Shown piece after piece: positions 1 to 10,753 of a DNA stretch of 64,000 nt. The notes under the pieces were generated by a model. It searched no databases, was not told where the DNA came from, and worked only from the letters and a program-made list of their open reading frames with translations. The DNA comes from Ancylomarina sp. 16SWW S1-10-2 (lineage in GTDB: Bacteria; Bacteroidota; Bacteroidia; Bacteroidales; Marinifilaceae): contig NZ_SADB01000001.1 of the NCBI RefSeq assembly GCF_009669305.1, positions 372,001 through 436,000 of the forward strand, read 5' to 3'. The translations under genes and the position numbers were made by a program. The number at the start of each line of letters is the position of its first letter. The stretch's first letter is position 1.

Positions 1-197
1 GCTTCCGCAAAAATTGGAATCCCTTCAGGATAAAGTTCCCCAGCAAGTTCTTTAGGATACTTACGTCCATCAATATCAGGAATTTGAGCTGCAGTAAACG
101 CAACGACATTATAATGAGAATTATTTCTGAAATAAGTGTTGAAATTATGAAAATCACGACCTGCAGCACCAATAATAATTACCTTCTTAATTGCCAT
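1..197 (-). CDS. Cyclic 2,3-diphosphoglycerate synthetase-like GTPase, N-terminal part
   Basis: Only the first 65 codons are inside the window; the gene runs off the left edge. The translated start reads MAIKKVIIIGAAGRDFHNFN, followed by VVAFTAAQIPDIDGRKYP and a LYPEGIPIF segment. I recognise this as the N-terminal nucleotide-binding region of the family annotated as cyclic 2,3-diphosphoglycerate synthetase (a P-loop-type GTPase/ATPase family common in anaerobes). The ATG is preceded at six bases by GGAGG, an unusually clear ribosome binding site for this organism. The product name is a family label; bacterial members have no firmly established reaction. Confidence 0.7.
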   Translation of the reverse strand, partial: MAIKKVIIIGAAGRDFHNFNTYFRNNSHYNVVAFTAAQIPDIDGRKYPKELAGELYPEGIPIFAE

Positions 198-480
198 GTT
201 ATACCTCCATTTGTTTAATTAATACTCATTCATAAAAATTATCAATAGAATAATAAGCTTTATTATTATAAATTTATCACTTTAATTAAAGATGACGAAA
301 TTTAAAACACTCATATCAAGAATGTTGCTAAACAAGCTGATAAAACTTGACTTTTAATTTCAAATTCAATATTTTATGTATCCCTAAAAAATCAGAAGTT
401 TTTTGAATGATTAAAAAAGCTTAAGTTTTGTCATATTTTAATTTGAAACCCTATCTTCATATGGTATTTAAAATGACACA

Positions 481-1089
481 ATGAATTTCTTAGCACATCT
501 TTTCCTCTCTGGTGAATCTGAAAAAATAATGGTCGGCAACTTTATGGGCGACTATGTAAAAGGAAAAAAACATGAAAATTATAAGCCAGAAATTCAAAAA
601 GGCATACTTCTTCATCGATCTATCGATTTTTATACCGATACACATCCAATAGTTCGACAAAGTGGACAATATTTTAGAGAAGATTACAGAAAATATGCGG
701 CAGTGATTACAGATTTAATCTACGATCATTTTTTAGCTAAGAATTGGGAAATGTATCACAAACAAACACTACCTAAATTTGTATCTCATTGCCACGAAGT
801 GCTGATTAAAAACTATTTAATTCTTCCAAAGAAGGTAAAAATGTTTCTACCCTTTCTTATTAAAAGCCGAAGATTAGAAACCTATGCTGAAATTGAAGGA
901 TTAAGAACAGCTCTAAACATTATGGTTCGACATACCAGTCTACCAGATAAAACAAATTTTGCGATACATATTCTATTGGATAATTATGAGGCACTCGAAA
1001 CCGAATTCCACGCTTTCATGCATGATATTATTCCTTATATTGAGAAAAAAAAAGAGATAGAATTAAAAAATCTCGTTGAAAAGTTTTAG
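481..1089 (+). CDS. acpH: Acyl carrier protein phosphodiesterase (AcpH/DUF479 family)
   Basis: The 202-residue protein has the hallmark AcpH start MNFLAHLFLSG, then GNFMGDYVKG and a HRSIDFYTDTHP segment that supplies the metal-binding His and Asp residues of this HD-like fold. Family members remove the 4'-phosphopantetheine arm from holo-acyl carrier protein in the cytoplasm. Length is normal for the family. It converges with recJ, the two stop codons overlapping by a few bases, so no terminator separates them. The activity is inferred from the family; the Bacteroidota versions are poorly tested. Confidence 0.8.
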   Translation: MNFLAHLFLSGESEKIMVGNFMGDYVKGKKHENYKPEIQKGILLHRSIDFYTDTHPIVRQSGQYFREDYRKYAAVITDLIYDHFLAKNWEMYHKQTLPKFVSHCHEVLIKNYLILPKKVKMFLPFLIKSRRLETYAEIEGLRTALNIMVRHTSLPDKTNFAIHILLDNYEALETEFHAFMHDIIPYIEKKKEIELKNLVEKF

Positions 1090-2798
1090 GATAGTTTCAA
1101 ATCCCTAATCATTATTTGAGTTTCGACCTTACCCATATATTCATTTTCTTGCAATGAATAACAAATATTAAAAGGCGTACCATTCGAAATTTTAGGATAC
1201 ATATCACCCATATGAAATCCGATACCACTCATAACAATAGTATCTCGAATATCATCTACAACAGATAACTTTAGATGCTCTTTCTTTTTACCAACTTGTC
1301 TTGAACGTCCATAATCTACGACTTCTTCGCTAACAAAAACGGGTGTCATATTTTTCGGACCAAAAGGTTCAAATTGTTTAAGTAAACGGAAAAATTTAGG
1401 TGTAATGTCCGATAGTTTTATTCTAGCATCAATCTTAATTTGAGGAACTAGCATATCATCAGAAATATTATTTTGAACGTAATCCTCAAATCGCTTCGCA
1501 AATTCACCAACATTTGCAAGCTTCATGGTTAATCCGGCAGCATACATGTGTCCACCAAAATTTTCCAACAAATCACTACACGACGAAATGGCTTGATACA
1601 AATCAAAACCATCTACCGATCGAGCAGATCCTGTTGCCATTCCATTCGACTCAGTTAAAATAACAGTAGGACGATAATAGTTCTCAATCATTCGAGAAGC
1701 TACAATACCTATAACGCCTTTATGCCAATTTCTATCGAATAAAACAGTACTCTTTTTTGATCCTGTTTTCTCAGCTTTACGTAGTAATTCAAGAGCCTCA
1801 TCGGTAATCGAATGATCTAATTCTTTACGATCTTCATTCATTGTATTAATCGTATCACCGATCAATACCGCAGCATCTTTTTCTTCAACAATAAGAAGCT
1901 GAACTGCATGTCGTCCAGATTGCATTCGTCCGGCAGCATTAATTCGTGGCCCTACTTTAAAAACAATATCATTAACCGATAAGTCTGTTTTAACGCCAGA
2001 CAAATTCATTATTGTTTTAAGACCTAAGCGCGGATGTTGATTTAATTGAATAAGACCAAAATGAGCAAGTATTCGATTCTCACCAACGATTGGAACAATA
2101 TCTGAAGCGACGCTTACAGCAACTAAATCAAGCAAACTTTTTAAATCATCAAATGGCCACCCTTGTTGCTGACTCAAACCTTGCATTAGCTTAAAACCAA
2201 CACCACAACCAGAAAGACAATCGCAAGGATATTCACAATCGACACGTTTTGGGTCAAGTACTGCCGCAGCTTTAGGCAATACTTCATCAGGAGTATGATG
2301 ATCGCAGATAATAAAATCAACGCCCTTTTCATTAGCATAAGCTATCTTATCCATGGCTTTAATACCACAGTCCAATGCAATAACCAACGTCACATTACTT
2401 TCGGCAGCAAAATCGATCCCTTTTAATGAAATACCATAGCCTTCCGAATAACGATCAGGAATATAATAATCGATATAATCGAAATGTTTTTTTAAAAAAG
2501 AATAAACCAAAGCGACTGATGTTGTACCATCAACATCATAATCACCATATATCATAACACGTTCTTGATTGTTTAAGGCTGTAACTAATCTAGTCACAGC
2601 CTTATCCATATCTTTCATTAAAAATGGGTCATGTAGATCTTTGAGATTTGGTCGGAAAAATGCCTTTGCTTCGTCAAAAGTTTCAATTCCTCTTTGCACG
2701 AGCAAATCAGCAATAACCTTATCAACTCCCAATGATTTAGAAAGCAAAGCAATCGTCTCCTCATCTCCTGGCTCATTGATTACCCATCTTTTATCCAT
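1086..2798 (-). CDS. recJ: Single-stranded-DNA-specific 5'-3' exonuclease RecJ
   Basis: The 570-residue length and motif order match RecJ. The DHH phosphoesterase domain shows the YGDYDVDGTTS motif (Asp86, Asp88, Asp90), ALDCG near 142 and the DHH triad at 166-168. The DHHA1 motif GGHMYAAG lies near residue 415, followed by the OB-fold region. RecJ degrades single-stranded DNA with Mn/Mg ions during RecF-pathway recombination, base excision and mismatch repair. It is followed downstream on the same strand by nothing, since acpH converges on it; lipB lies immediately upstream (23 bp) and probably shares its transcript. Confidence 0.95.
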   Translation of the reverse strand: MDKRWVINEPGDEETIALLSKSLGVDKVIADLLVQRGIETFDEAKAFFRPNLKDLHDPFLMKDMDKAVTRLVTALNNQERVMIYGDYDVDGTTSVALVYSFLKKHFDYIDYYIPDRYSEGYGISLKGIDFAAESNVTLVIALDCGIKAMDKIAYANEKGVDFIICDHHTPDEVLPKAAAVLDPKRVDCEYPCDCLSGCGVGFKLMQGLSQQQGWPFDDLKSLLDLVAVSVASDIVPIVGENRILAHFGLIQLNQHPRLGLKTIMNLSGVKTDLSVNDIVFKVGPRINAAGRMQSGRHAVQLLIVEEKDAAVLIGDTINTMNEDRKELDHSITDEALELLRKAEKTGSKKSTVLFDRNWHKGVIGIVASRMIENYYRPTVILTESNGMATGSARSVDGFDLYQAISSCSDLLENFGGHMYAAGLTMKLANVGEFAKRFEDYVQNNISDDMLVPQIKIDARIKLSDITPKFFRLLKQFEPFGPKNMTPVFVSEEVVDYGRSRQVGKKKEHLKLSVVDDIRDTIVMSGIGFHMGDMYPKISNGTPFNICYSLQENEYMGKVETQIMIRDLKLS

Positions 2799-2821
2799 AG
2801 TTCAATCTTTAGATTGGAAAA

Positions 2822-3529
2822 TTACTCATTTTTAAACGTCATATCAAACAAGTTAGCAATATGATTTTTCAAATTATGTTTTACTTCCTCGATATCAAGC
2901 TCTTTACCTAACTCTTTTTTCAAAGAAGTAACTCCTTTATCCTGAAATCCACATGGATTTATATATCCAAAATAATCTAAATCTGTGTTCACATTAAAAG
3001 CAAAACCATGCATACTTACCCACCGACTTACACGAACACCTATCGCACAAATCTTTCTAACAGTAGGTTTATCAATATCTAGCCAAACTCCTGTAGCTCC
3101 CTTCAGGCGATGACCTTCTAAACCATAATCAGCAATACAATTAATAACGGCTTGCTCAAGATTATCGATATATTTTTTTATTCCCATATCGTAAGTCTCC
3201 AAATTTAGAATAGGATAACCCACAATTTGTCCAGGTCCGTGATAAGTTATATCACCACCTCTATTTATTTTATGAAAAGTAGCATGTTTAGCTTGTAACT
3301 GAATCATATTTAACAACATATTCTGTTCCTTACCACTTTTGCCAATTGTATACACATGTGGATGTTCACAAAATAAGAGATAATTATTACTTAATTTCTT
3401 TTCTTCTAGAGGCAAATCAGCATTAGCTTGTTTCGATTTTAAAACTTCATCAAATAACTCTTCCTGATAATCCCAAGCTTCCATATAATCTATTAAAGAC
3501 AAATCACGAAATACAGTTACTTTACTCAT
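2822..3529 (-). CDS. lipB: Octanoyltransferase LipB
   Basis: LipB moves octanoate from acyl carrier protein to the lipoyl domains of 2-oxoacid dehydrogenases and GcvH. The 235-residue protein carries the substrate-pocket motif RGGDITYHGPGQIVGYPIL and the catalytic pair: a Cys in NPCGFQDKGVTSL and the Lys of the RLKGATGVW segment. It lies 44 bp downstream of lipA on the same strand, so the two steps of lipoate synthesis (octanoyl transfer, then sulphur insertion) are probably co-transcribed, with recJ following. Confidence 0.95.
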   Translation of the reverse strand: MSKVTVFRDLSLIDYMEAWDYQEELFDEVLKSKQANADLPLEEKKLSNNYLLFCEHPHVYTIGKSGKEQNMLLNMIQLQAKHATFHKINRGGDITYHGPGQIVGYPILNLETYDMGIKKYIDNLEQAVINCIADYGLEGHRLKGATGVWLDIDKPTVRKICAIGVRVSRWVSMHGFAFNVNTDLDYFGYINPCGFQDKGVTSLKKELGKELDIEEVKHNLKNHIANLFDMTFKNE

Positions 3530-3573
3530 CTTAAAAAATGTTTTTATTATTTATACTAAGTAAAAATCAAAAC

Positions 3574-4449
3574 TTATTTATTACCTAAATCCTTTAAATC
3601 TAGAGCTCGTACATGTTTTTCTGCATGATATGAAGACCTCACTAAAGGCGAACTCTCACAAAATGAAAATCCCTTTTCCAGTCCAACAGTTTCATATTTT
3701 TTAAAGACTTCTGGAGTTATATATTCCTCAAGCGCTAAATGCTGACGAGTTGGTTGTAGATATTGTCCAATGGTCATTACCTTAACGCCCACGGCCAACA
3801 AATCATCCATAACCTGGTAAATTTCCTCTTCGGTTTCACCAATTCCAAGCATAATACCAGACTTAGCAACAATACCACTATCAGAAATTTGCTTTAAAAC
3901 CTGTAAACTCAAATCATATTTAGCACGACTACGAACCTCAGGGCTTAATCGTCGCACAGTCTCTAGATTATGAGAAATGACCTCTGGTTTTTCGTCTATT
4001 ACTCGCTGAATATCTTCTTTCTTCCCATTAAAATCAGGAATAAGAACTTCTAGAGTTGTATTGGGATTATTCTTTTTAATTTCCTTAATCGTTTCAGCCC
4101 AAATGCCAGATCCACCATCATCAAGATCATCACGATCTACTGAAGTAACAACAGCATGTTTGAGCTTCATCAGCTTAATAGATTTTGCTAAACGACGAGG
4201 TTCTTTCCAATCAGCAGCAAGCGGCTTACCCGTTTTTACATTACAAAATTTACAAGCTCTAGTACAAATATCTCCTAAAATCATAAAAGTTGCCGTACCA
4301 TTTCCCCAACACTCTCCTACATTTGGACATTTTCCACTAGAACATATAGTATGCAAACCATGATCGCGAACAATTCCATTTACATATGCGTAATCGTCGC
4401 CCTTAGGCAATTGAATTTTTAACCAATCTGGTTTTCTCTTCATCTTCAT
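3574..4449 (-). CDS. lipA: Lipoyl synthase LipA
   Basis: This 291-residue radical S-adenosylmethionine enzyme inserts two sulphurs into protein-bound octanoate. Both iron-sulphur clusters are visible: the auxiliary-cluster cysteines in CSSGKCPNVGECW near the N-terminus, the radical-SAM CxxxCxxC (CTRACKFC), and the C-terminal RSSYHAE motif whose Ser ligates the auxiliary cluster. Length is normal. The chosen ATG gives the two-Lys start MKMKRKPDWLK typical of the family. First gene of a likely lipA-lipB-recJ transcript. Confidence 0.96.
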   Translation of the reverse strand: MKMKRKPDWLKIQLPKGDDYAYVNGIVRDHGLHTICSSGKCPNVGECWGNGTATFMILGDICTRACKFCNVKTGKPLAADWKEPRRLAKSIKLMKLKHAVVTSVDRDDLDDGGSGIWAETIKEIKKNNPNTTLEVLIPDFNGKKEDIQRVIDEKPEVISHNLETVRRLSPEVRSRAKYDLSLQVLKQISDSGIVAKSGIMLGIGETEEEIYQVMDDLLAVGVKVMTIGQYLQPTRQHLALEEYITPEVFKKYETVGLEKGFSFCESSPLVRSSYHAEKHVRALDLKDLGNK

Positions 4450-4832
4450 GTTTTCAATATTTACATTTATCCCCTTTAGGAATAAATCATTAATCTATTC
4501 AAGAATAACTTAAGTTTAATTCGATATAAATAGAATCTTAAGACAAACAACTATTTATTGTTTCAAAACTCAATTTCAACAACTTAGTCTGTATTTTAGG
4601 CTAAGTACAAATTTATATTTTTGAGACAAAATAATAGCTGAAATTGAATAAAAATATTAGCTGTCTTCTAACAGATAAAAAAAACTTTATTTTTAAAGAT
4701 TCTAAATACTATTTGATTTTCGACAATTATAAGAAATAAATCGCTGATTTCCTCTTAACTAAAGCAGTTGCTTCTAATATTTTGCACATATTATTATATC
4801 TTTGCATCAAAATTAATATTATTAGATTAGAG
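4450..4832. other. Intergenic region between divergent lipA and lysS
   Basis: AT-rich and without a credible reading frame. The only feature I can support is the lysS minus-7 box at 4797-4804, listed separately. I see no stable hairpin or riboswitch. Confidence 0.5.
4797..4804 (+). promoter_or_regulatory. lysS promoter minus-7 box (TATCTTTG)
   Basis: An exact match to the Bacteroidota minus-7 consensus TAnnTTTG, 28 bases before the lysS ATG at 4833. No well-spaced TTG minus-33 element is evident. The box rules out the longer TTG-initiated frame starting at 4782, which would begin upstream of the transcript. Confidence 0.5.
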
Positions 4833-6554
4833 ATGAATACGTTAGAACTAAGTGAACAAGAAATCATTAGAAGAAATTCCCTAAAAGAACTTCAAAAACT
4901 TGGAATAAATCCATTTCCTGCTGCCGAATATAAGGTAAACGCATATAGCGATGAGATTCTGAAGAATTACAATGCTGAAGAGAATAATTACCAGGAAGTA
5001 GTTATTGCAGGTCGAATTATGAGCCGCCGTATTATGGGTAAGGCTTCTTTTATGGAACTTCAAGATGCAAATGGTCGAATTCAAGTTTATATTAGCCGCG
5101 ACGATATTTGCCCAGGCGAAGACAAAACACTTTACAACACTGTATTCAAAAAGCTTTTGGATATCGGTGACTTTGTAGGAATTAAAGGCTATGTATTTAT
5201 AACAAAAGTGGGCGAAATTTCGGTTCACACTTCTGAAATAACAGTTCTATCAAAATCATTACGTCCACTTCCTATTGTAAAGGAAAAAGACGGCAAAAAA
5301 TACGATGCTTTTACCGATCCTGAATTACGTTACCGTCAACGTTACGTTGATTTGGTTGTTAATCCAAAGGTAAAAGATACATTTATCAAGCGTGCTCAAA
5401 TTATCAACTCAATGCGTGAGCTATTTAATAGCAAAGGTTACCTTGAGGTTGAAACACCAATTTTACAAGCGATTCCTGGTGGAGCTTCTGCTCGTCCATT
5501 CGAAACACATCACAATGCATTGGATATTCCATTGTATATGCGTATTGCCAATGAACTTTACCTTAAACGTTTAATCGTAGGTGGTTTCGATGGTGTATAT
5601 GAGTTTGCAAAAGACTTCCGTAACGAAGGTATGGACCGTACTCATAATCCAGAATTTACCGTAATGGAAATTTATATAGCCTACAAAGACTATAACTGGA
5701 TGATGGATTTTACCGAAGAAATGATTGAGAAAGTTGCTCTTGACCTTCACGGTAAAACTAAATTAGCATTAGGCGACAAAGAAGTTGATTTCAAACGTCC
5801 ATTCAAGCGTATTTCAATGACTGATTCTATCAAACACTTCACAGGATTTGATATAACAGGAAAATCAACTGAAGAACTTTTAGCATTCTGTACTGAAATT
5901 GGTATTGAAGTAGACGAAAGTTTTGGTAAAGGAAAATTGATTGACGAAATTTTTGGTGAAAAATGTGAAGGAAACTACATTCAACCAACTTTCGTTACTG
6001 ATTATCCAGTTGAAATGTCACCGCTATGTAAAAAACACCGCGATAATCCAGAATTAACTGAACGTTTCGAACTAATGGTTAATGGTAAGGAAGTTTGTAA
6101 TGCATATTCTGAACTTAACGACCCAATCGACCAATTAGAGCGTTTCCAAGAGCAACTAAAATTAGGTGCTAATGGTGATGACGAAGCGATGTTTATTGAT
6201 ATGGACTTTGTTCGTGCTCTAGAATATGGTATGCCTCCTACATCAGGTATGGGAATCGGTATCGACCGTTTAACTATGTTGATGACAAACTCTCATTCTA
6301 TTCAAGATGTTTTATTCTTCCCTCAAATGCGACCTGAAAAACAAGCCGTTGTTGATGGAGATGAAAAATTCATAGAGTTAGGCATTTCACCAGAATGGGT
6401 TGAAGTTATTCGTAAAGCAGGTTACACGACTGTTGCCGGTATCAAAGATGTTAAATCAACCAAATTTCACCAAGAAATTTGTGGAATCAATAAGAAAAAT
6501 AAGATGGGATTAACTAACCCTAGCCAAGACGAAGTAGCTGGCTGGTTAGCTTAA
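4833..6554 (+). CDS. lysS: Lysyl-tRNA synthetase, class II
   Basis: Charges tRNA-Lys. The protein (573 residues from the ATG at 4833) has an N-terminal OB-fold anticodon-binding domain, class II motif 2 ([14 protein letters not shown], from about residue 262) and motif 3 (GMGIGIDRL, from about 472). After motif 3 there is a C-terminal extension of about 70 residues ending in helix-hairpin-like [12 protein letters not shown], which is longer than in E. coli LysS and is seen in Bacteroidota versions. Start chosen at MNTLELSE because the minus-7 box lies between it and the longer frame. Confidence 0.95.
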   Translation: MNTLELSEQEIIRRNSLKELQKLGINPFPAAEYKVNAYSDEILKNYNAEENNYQEVVIAGRIMSRRIMGKASFMELQDANGRIQVYISRDDICPGEDKTLYNTVFKKLLDIGDFVGIKGYVFITKVGEISVHTSEITVLSKSLRPLPIVKEKDGKKYDAFTDPELRYRQRYVDLVVNPKVKDTFIKRAQIINSMRELFNSKGYLEVETPILQAIPGGASARPFETHHNALDIPLYMRIANELYLKRLIVGGFDGVYEFAKDFRNEGMDRTHNPEFTVMEIYIAYKDYNWMMDFTEEMIEKVALDLHGKTKLALGDKEVDFKRPFKRISMTDSIKHFTGFDITGKSTEELLAFCTEIGIEVDESFGKGKLIDEIFGEKCEGNYIQPTFVTDYPVEMSPLCKKHRDNPELTERFELMVNGKEVCNAYSELNDPIDQLERFQEQLKLGANGDDEAMFIDMDFVRALEYGMPPTSGMGIGIDRLTMLMTNSHSIQDVLFFPQMRPEKQAVVDGDEKFIELGISPEWVEVIRKAGYTTVAGIKDVKSTKFHQEICGINKKNKMGLTNPSQDEVAGWLA

Positions 6555-6777
6555 TTTTATTTTTTACATAGAATTAAAACTTTGAAGCTTGAATATTATT
6601 CAGGCTTCACTGCTTTAACCTTACTTTTACATTAATTTGTTCTATAAATAAAGGACAATTTCTATTTCTTCAAGCTTATTCTTTGTAAATTTAGGGTCTT
6701 AAATAACTGAGAACTCAAATTGCTTTCCGTTGAATTTTATCATCAACAAAGCTCTTTTGAGAACCAAAACCTATTAC

Positions 6778-7773
6778 ATGAACGCATCTACTAAAATAGC
6801 CATTATTGGTGGAGGAAGTTGGGCTACTGCAATTGCAAAAATCCTTAGGGAAAATAATGTAGAACTCAATTGGTATATGAGAAATGTCGATACAAGTTCT
6901 CAATTTAAGAAACTAGGTCACAACCCTCGATACCTTACTGATGTTGATTTTGATATAAGTAAAATCAAATTTTACAACAACATCAACCAAATTGTTGAAG
7001 ATTCTGATCTTATTATATTTGCTATCCCTTCGGCTTTTTTAAAAAATGCCCTATTAAAATTAACCGTTTCGCTAAAGGATAAATTTATCGTTTCAGCGAT
7101 AAAGGGTATTGTCCCTGACGAAAATATGATTATCGGAGATTTCTTTCATCATATTTATAAAGTGCCAACTGATAGCATTGGGGTTATTTCGGGTCCTTGT
7201 CATGCAGAAGAGGTTGCGATGGAGCGATTATCTTACCTAACCATATCTTGTTTAGACAGTATAAAAGCTAAATTTCTTGCTGATAAATTAGAATGTCCTT
7301 ATATCATGACAACGACGTCAGACGATATATATGGAACTGAATATGCCGCGGTTTTAAAAAATGTTTTTGCAATAGCAGCAGGAATTTGTCATGGTTTACG
7401 ATATGGTGATAATTTTCAATCCGTATTAATATCAAATTCCATTCAAGAGATAAAACGCTTTGTTGATACGGTTCATCCTATCACACGAGACATTAAAAGT
7501 TCGGCTTACTTAGGTGACCTTTTAGTTACTTGCTATTCACAATTTAGCCGCAACAGAACCTTTGGAACTATGATTGGCAAAGGCTATTCAGTAAAAACTG
7601 CACAATTAGAAATGCATATGATTGCTGAAGGATATTATGCTGTAAAATGTATTAAAGAAATTAACGAAAAATATAAGGTACACATGCCAATCACTGAGGC
7701 TGTTTACAATATTTTATATGAACGTATATCTCCTACAATGGAAATAACTTTATTGACAGAAGAATTACGATAA
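6778..7773 (+). CDS. gpsA: Glycerol-3-phosphate dehydrogenase [NAD(P)+]
   Basis: Reduces dihydroxyacetone phosphate to sn-glycerol 3-phosphate for phospholipid synthesis. The 331-residue protein starts with the Rossmann motif IGGGSWATA, then shows SAIKGI, the GPCHAEEV substrate motif and the AAVLKNVFAIAAGI helix containing the catalytic Lys. I chose ATG 6778 because the preceding 16 codons have no homology-like content and the Rossmann strand should begin within about ten residues. Followed 92 bp later by pgi. Confidence 0.93.
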   Translation: MNASTKIAIIGGGSWATAIAKILRENNVELNWYMRNVDTSSQFKKLGHNPRYLTDVDFDISKIKFYNNINQIVEDSDLIIFAIPSAFLKNALLKLTVSLKDKFIVSAIKGIVPDENMIIGDFFHHIYKVPTDSIGVISGPCHAEEVAMERLSYLTISCLDSIKAKFLADKLECPYIMTTTSDDIYGTEYAAVLKNVFAIAAGICHGLRYGDNFQSVLISNSIQEIKRFVDTVHPITRDIKSSAYLGDLLVTCYSQFSRNRTFGTMIGKGYSVKTAQLEMHMIAEGYYAVKCIKEINEKYKVHMPITEAVYNILYERISPTMEITLLTEELR

Positions 7774-7865
7774 AAAATCAAATCAATTACTATAAATCTA
7801 CGCTTCCTGGTGGAATTTTGAGGGGGATGAAACTTGAGGTAGAGTAGAAATTTAATTTCAAGAAA

Positions 7866-9206
7866 ATGGAACACATTAAATTAAGTGTAGACAAAACTTT
7901 TAGCTTTGTAAAACAAGAGGAAATATTCAAATACAAAGACGAAAGTAAAAAGCATTTAACTGCCCTTCATAAAGGAACAGGTAGAGGCAATGAGTACACC
8001 GGATGGGTAGAACTACCATCAAAAATTACAACTGCAGAATTAAAAGATCTTCAAGAAACAGCTGACAACCTAAAAGGACGTGTAGAAGTTCTTGTTGTAA
8101 TTGGAATTGGCGGTTCATATTTGGGAGCAAAAGCTGTAAACGATGCTTTAGCTAACAACTTCGACATGTTACAGGCAGATAACGAAAATCCAATTGTACT
8201 TTACGCAGGTCAAAACATTAGCGAAGATTACCTATATGAGCTAATGCAAATTCTTGAGAATGTTGAATTCGGAATTTGTGTAATCTCTAAATCAGGTACA
8301 ACAACAGAACCTGCTCTAGCATTCAGATTGTTAAAAGAACTACTTGAAAAAGGTGTAGGCAAAGAAGAAGCAAAAGAAAGAATCGTTGCTATTACTGACG
8401 AATCAAAAGGAGCTCTTCGTACACTAGCTGATCAAGAAGGTTACAAAACTTTTGTTATTCCTGACAATGTTGGTGGTCGCTTCTCGGTTCTTACGCCAGT
8501 TGGTTTACTTCCAATTGCTGTAGCAGGTCACGATATCACAAAATTGGTTGAGGGAGCAAAATCAATGCAAGACTATACTGTAGCTACAGAATTTGAAGAA
8601 AATCCTGCTCTACTTTATGCTGCAACACGAAATGCCCTTTATTCTAAAGGAAAAGGTATTGAGATTTTAGCTAACTACAACCCAAAACTTCACAATATTG
8701 GCGAATGGTGGAAACAACTATATGGCGAAAGTGAAGGAAAAGAAAACAAAGGTATTTTCCCTGCAAGTGTTGATTTAACAAGTGATTTACACTCAATGGG
8801 TCAGTACATTCAAGAAGGACAGCGTAATATTTTCGAAACTGTTATTTCTATTGCTAAAACAAAACACAAAGTTGTTATTCCTAAAGACAAAAACAACCTA
8901 GACAAACTTAATTTCCTTGCAGGAAAAAGAGTTGACGAAGTAAATAAAATGGCTGAACTAGGAACACAACTAGCACACGTTGATGGTGGTGTACCAAACA
9001 TTAGAGTTGAGCTTCCTGAGCTAAATGAATTTTATATTGGTGAATTGCTATATTTCTTCGAAGTTGCTTGTGGTGTTAGTGGTTATACGCTTAATGTAAA
9101 CCCATTTGACCAACCAGGTGTTGAAGCATACAAAAGCAATATGTTTGCCCTATTAGAAAAACCAGGTTTCGAAGAAGAAACTAAAAAAATTAAGGAAAGA
9201 TTATAA
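7866..9206 (+). CDS. pgi: Glucose-6-phosphate isomerase
   Basis: Interconverts glucose 6-phosphate and fructose 6-phosphate in the cytoplasm. The 446-residue protein matches the short bacterial PGI class: [12 protein letters not shown] phosphate-binding loop, [25 protein letters not shown] and the [14 protein letters not shown] segments with the catalytic Glu and His. It is followed directly by a strong hairpin terminator at 9223-9260. Confidence 0.96.
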   Translation: MEHIKLSVDKTFSFVKQEEIFKYKDESKKHLTALHKGTGRGNEYTGWVELPSKITTAELKDLQETADNLKGRVEVLVVIGIGGSYLGAKAVNDALANNFDMLQADNENPIVLYAGQNISEDYLYELMQILENVEFGICVISKSGTTTEPALAFRLLKELLEKGVGKEEAKERIVAITDESKGALRTLADQEGYKTFVIPDNVGGRFSVLTPVGLLPIAVAGHDITKLVEGAKSMQDYTVATEFEENPALLYAATRNALYSKGKGIEILANYNPKLHNIGEWWKQLYGESEGKENKGIFPASVDLTSDLHSMGQYIQEGQRNIFETVISIAKTKHKVVIPKDKNNLDKLNFLAGKRVDEVNKMAELGTQLAHVDGGVPNIRVELPELNEFYIGELLYFFEVACGVSGYTLNVNPFDQPGVEAYKSNMFALLEKPGFEEETKKIKERL

Positions 9207-9222
9207 ATCTACCTCAATACAT

Positions 9223-9260
9223 TAAAAAATGGCTACCTCTTTCGAAGTAGCCATTTTTTT
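9223..9260. terminator. Bidirectional terminator after pgi
   Basis: Stem TGGCTAC/GTAGCCA with a short loop, flanked by an A-run on the left and a T-run on the right, so it can stop pgi (+) and the small membrane gene that converges on it (-). Confidence 0.85.
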
Positions 9261-9282
9261 GTGACTTTATTTTAAGACCTAA

Positions 9283-9555
9283 CTATTGGACTTTGATATC
9301 ATTCTTTCTCATTTTGTAAATTCGGATTCTCTTTCCACAATATTGTCCCATAAAAAAAGCAAACACAATAAATGGATAGGTGTACATTTCATATCCTAAA
9401 TCGAAACAATATCGAAACAAAACAACAAATGGAATAGGTATATGAATGGTTGCAAACCATTTTACTGAAAACTTCTTAACCCCATGACGAATATACCCAA
9501 AAGGAACATTCACCAAATAGGTAGCTAGCATTGCACACAATAAATTTATCTCCAT
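9283..9555 (-). CDS. Small membrane protein of unknown function
   Basis: About 90 residues starting MEINLLCAMLATY; two or three hydrophobic segments can be seen (about residues 3-20, 40-55 and 60-75) separated by the NVPFGYIRHGVKKFS loop and ending in a basic tail. This pattern suggests an inner-membrane protein. I do not recognise a family with certainty. I chose the internal Met (9555) over the longer frame because it places the first hydrophobic stretch at the N-terminus. Confidence 0.55.
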   Translation of the reverse strand: MEINLLCAMLATYLVNVPFGYIRHGVKKFSVKWFATIHIPIPFVVLFRYCFDLGYEMYTYPFIVFAFFMGQYCGKRIRIYKMRKNDIKVQ

Positions 9556-9700
9556 AAGCTTGCAAGTTAGCAATAGAAATCAAAAACAAAAAATTCAAAA
9601 ATCAATCAGCTAAGCATTTTATAAAAGGACATTAAAATTCAGTCTTTTAAAAGGGCCTAATTATTTCACAAAACACATCCCATATTTATTAAAACTTAAA

Positions 9701-9708
9701 TACATTTG
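9701..9708 (+). promoter_or_regulatory. Minus-7 box TACATTTG for the EamA gene
   Basis: Exact TAnnTTTG match 21 bases before the ATG at 9730. It overlaps the alternative TTG start at 9706, which argues for the ATG as the true start. Confidence 0.5.
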
Positions 9709-9729
9709 CACTTAATTATAAACTCAATA

Positions 9730-10641
9730 ATGAAATTATCACAGCAACTAAAAGGATCTTTAATAGCCCTTTTAGCAACCATTACATTTTCGAATGTTTA
9801 CATTTTTAGCAAACTGGCAATGAAAGACGTCAGTTTAGCAAGTTTCGGAATTTTATGGTTTGGACTTGCACTAATTTGGAATCTATTATACAATTGGTAT
9901 AAAATAAATAAGAATCATTTTAAAGATCTGACTAAATCATCAAAAAGAACGCTTCTTTTAATTGCCTGTTCTGAATTAATCGCATCATCAGCATTTTTTT
10001 TAGCAATTCACCTAACGCCAAACCCAACCATTGTATCATTTTTAGCTAATACAAGCCCTATTTTCGTTATTCTTTTAGGATTTACCTTCCTTAAAGAAAG
10101 GTTCTCTATAGCCGAGATTATTGGTATTATATTAATTTTACTTGGTGTTGGCTTAATCAACATCACAGAGTCAGGAATACAACTAAAGCAACTGACTAGT
10201 CCTGCAAGTTTAGCAACTTTTACATTTGCCTTATTTTATGGAATTAGTCTTGTTTTAGCAAAAACTAAAGTTGGTATTCTACCTTCATCTATGATTACAT
10301 TTTACCGTAATATAGCTTTATTTTTAGGCTTTATTCTTTATAATTTCTGCCTTTTCAAAGTACCATCATACACTGAAGAATCGCTGTTTTATATTTTTAT
10401 TGGCTCTTTATTAGGTCCATTTCTAGGTACTATCCTTACTTTTTCAGCTTTAAAATACATCGAAGCCTCCAAGGTAACTCTCATTATAACGAGCAGAAGT
10501 TTCTTTATCATATTGGGAGCTTTTATTTTCATAGGCATTCTGCCTAGTCAAAATCAATTTATAGGAGGCGTTATGACAATTGTAGGAATTGCAATAATTT
10601 CAATTGCGGGAATTTATAAAAATAAAAGAATAACAAAATAA
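9730..10641 (+). CDS. EamA/DMT-family transporter
   Basis: A 303-residue integral membrane protein with ten predicted hydrophobic segments arranged as two five-helix EamA repeats; the second begins near ASLATFTFALFYGISLVLAK. The FLANTSPIFVILLGFTFLKERF segment is the signature of the first repeat. Such proteins export or import small metabolites in the inner membrane, but the substrate cannot be told from sequence. Stands alone between convergent genes. Confidence 0.85.
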   Translation: MKLSQQLKGSLIALLATITFSNVYIFSKLAMKDVSLASFGILWFGLALIWNLLYNWYKINKNHFKDLTKSSKRTLLLIACSELIASSAFFLAIHLTPNPTIVSFLANTSPIFVILLGFTFLKERFSIAEIIGIILILLGVGLINITESGIQLKQLTSPASLATFTFALFYGISLVLAKTKVGILPSSMITFYRNIALFLGFILYNFCLFKVPSYTEESLFYIFIGSLLGPFLGTILTFSALKYIEASKVTLIITSRSFFIILGAFIFIGILPSQNQFIGGVMTIVGIAIISIAGIYKNKRITK

Positions 10642-10753
10642 CTAAGCAATAGCGGTTATCAAATTCATTTCTTCTTTAGCTATTTCGCTTAGATCTACCT
10701 AATCTCATTTTTCGTGAATAGAATGAGAGCTTCAGTTTTTTAACCTATTTTAT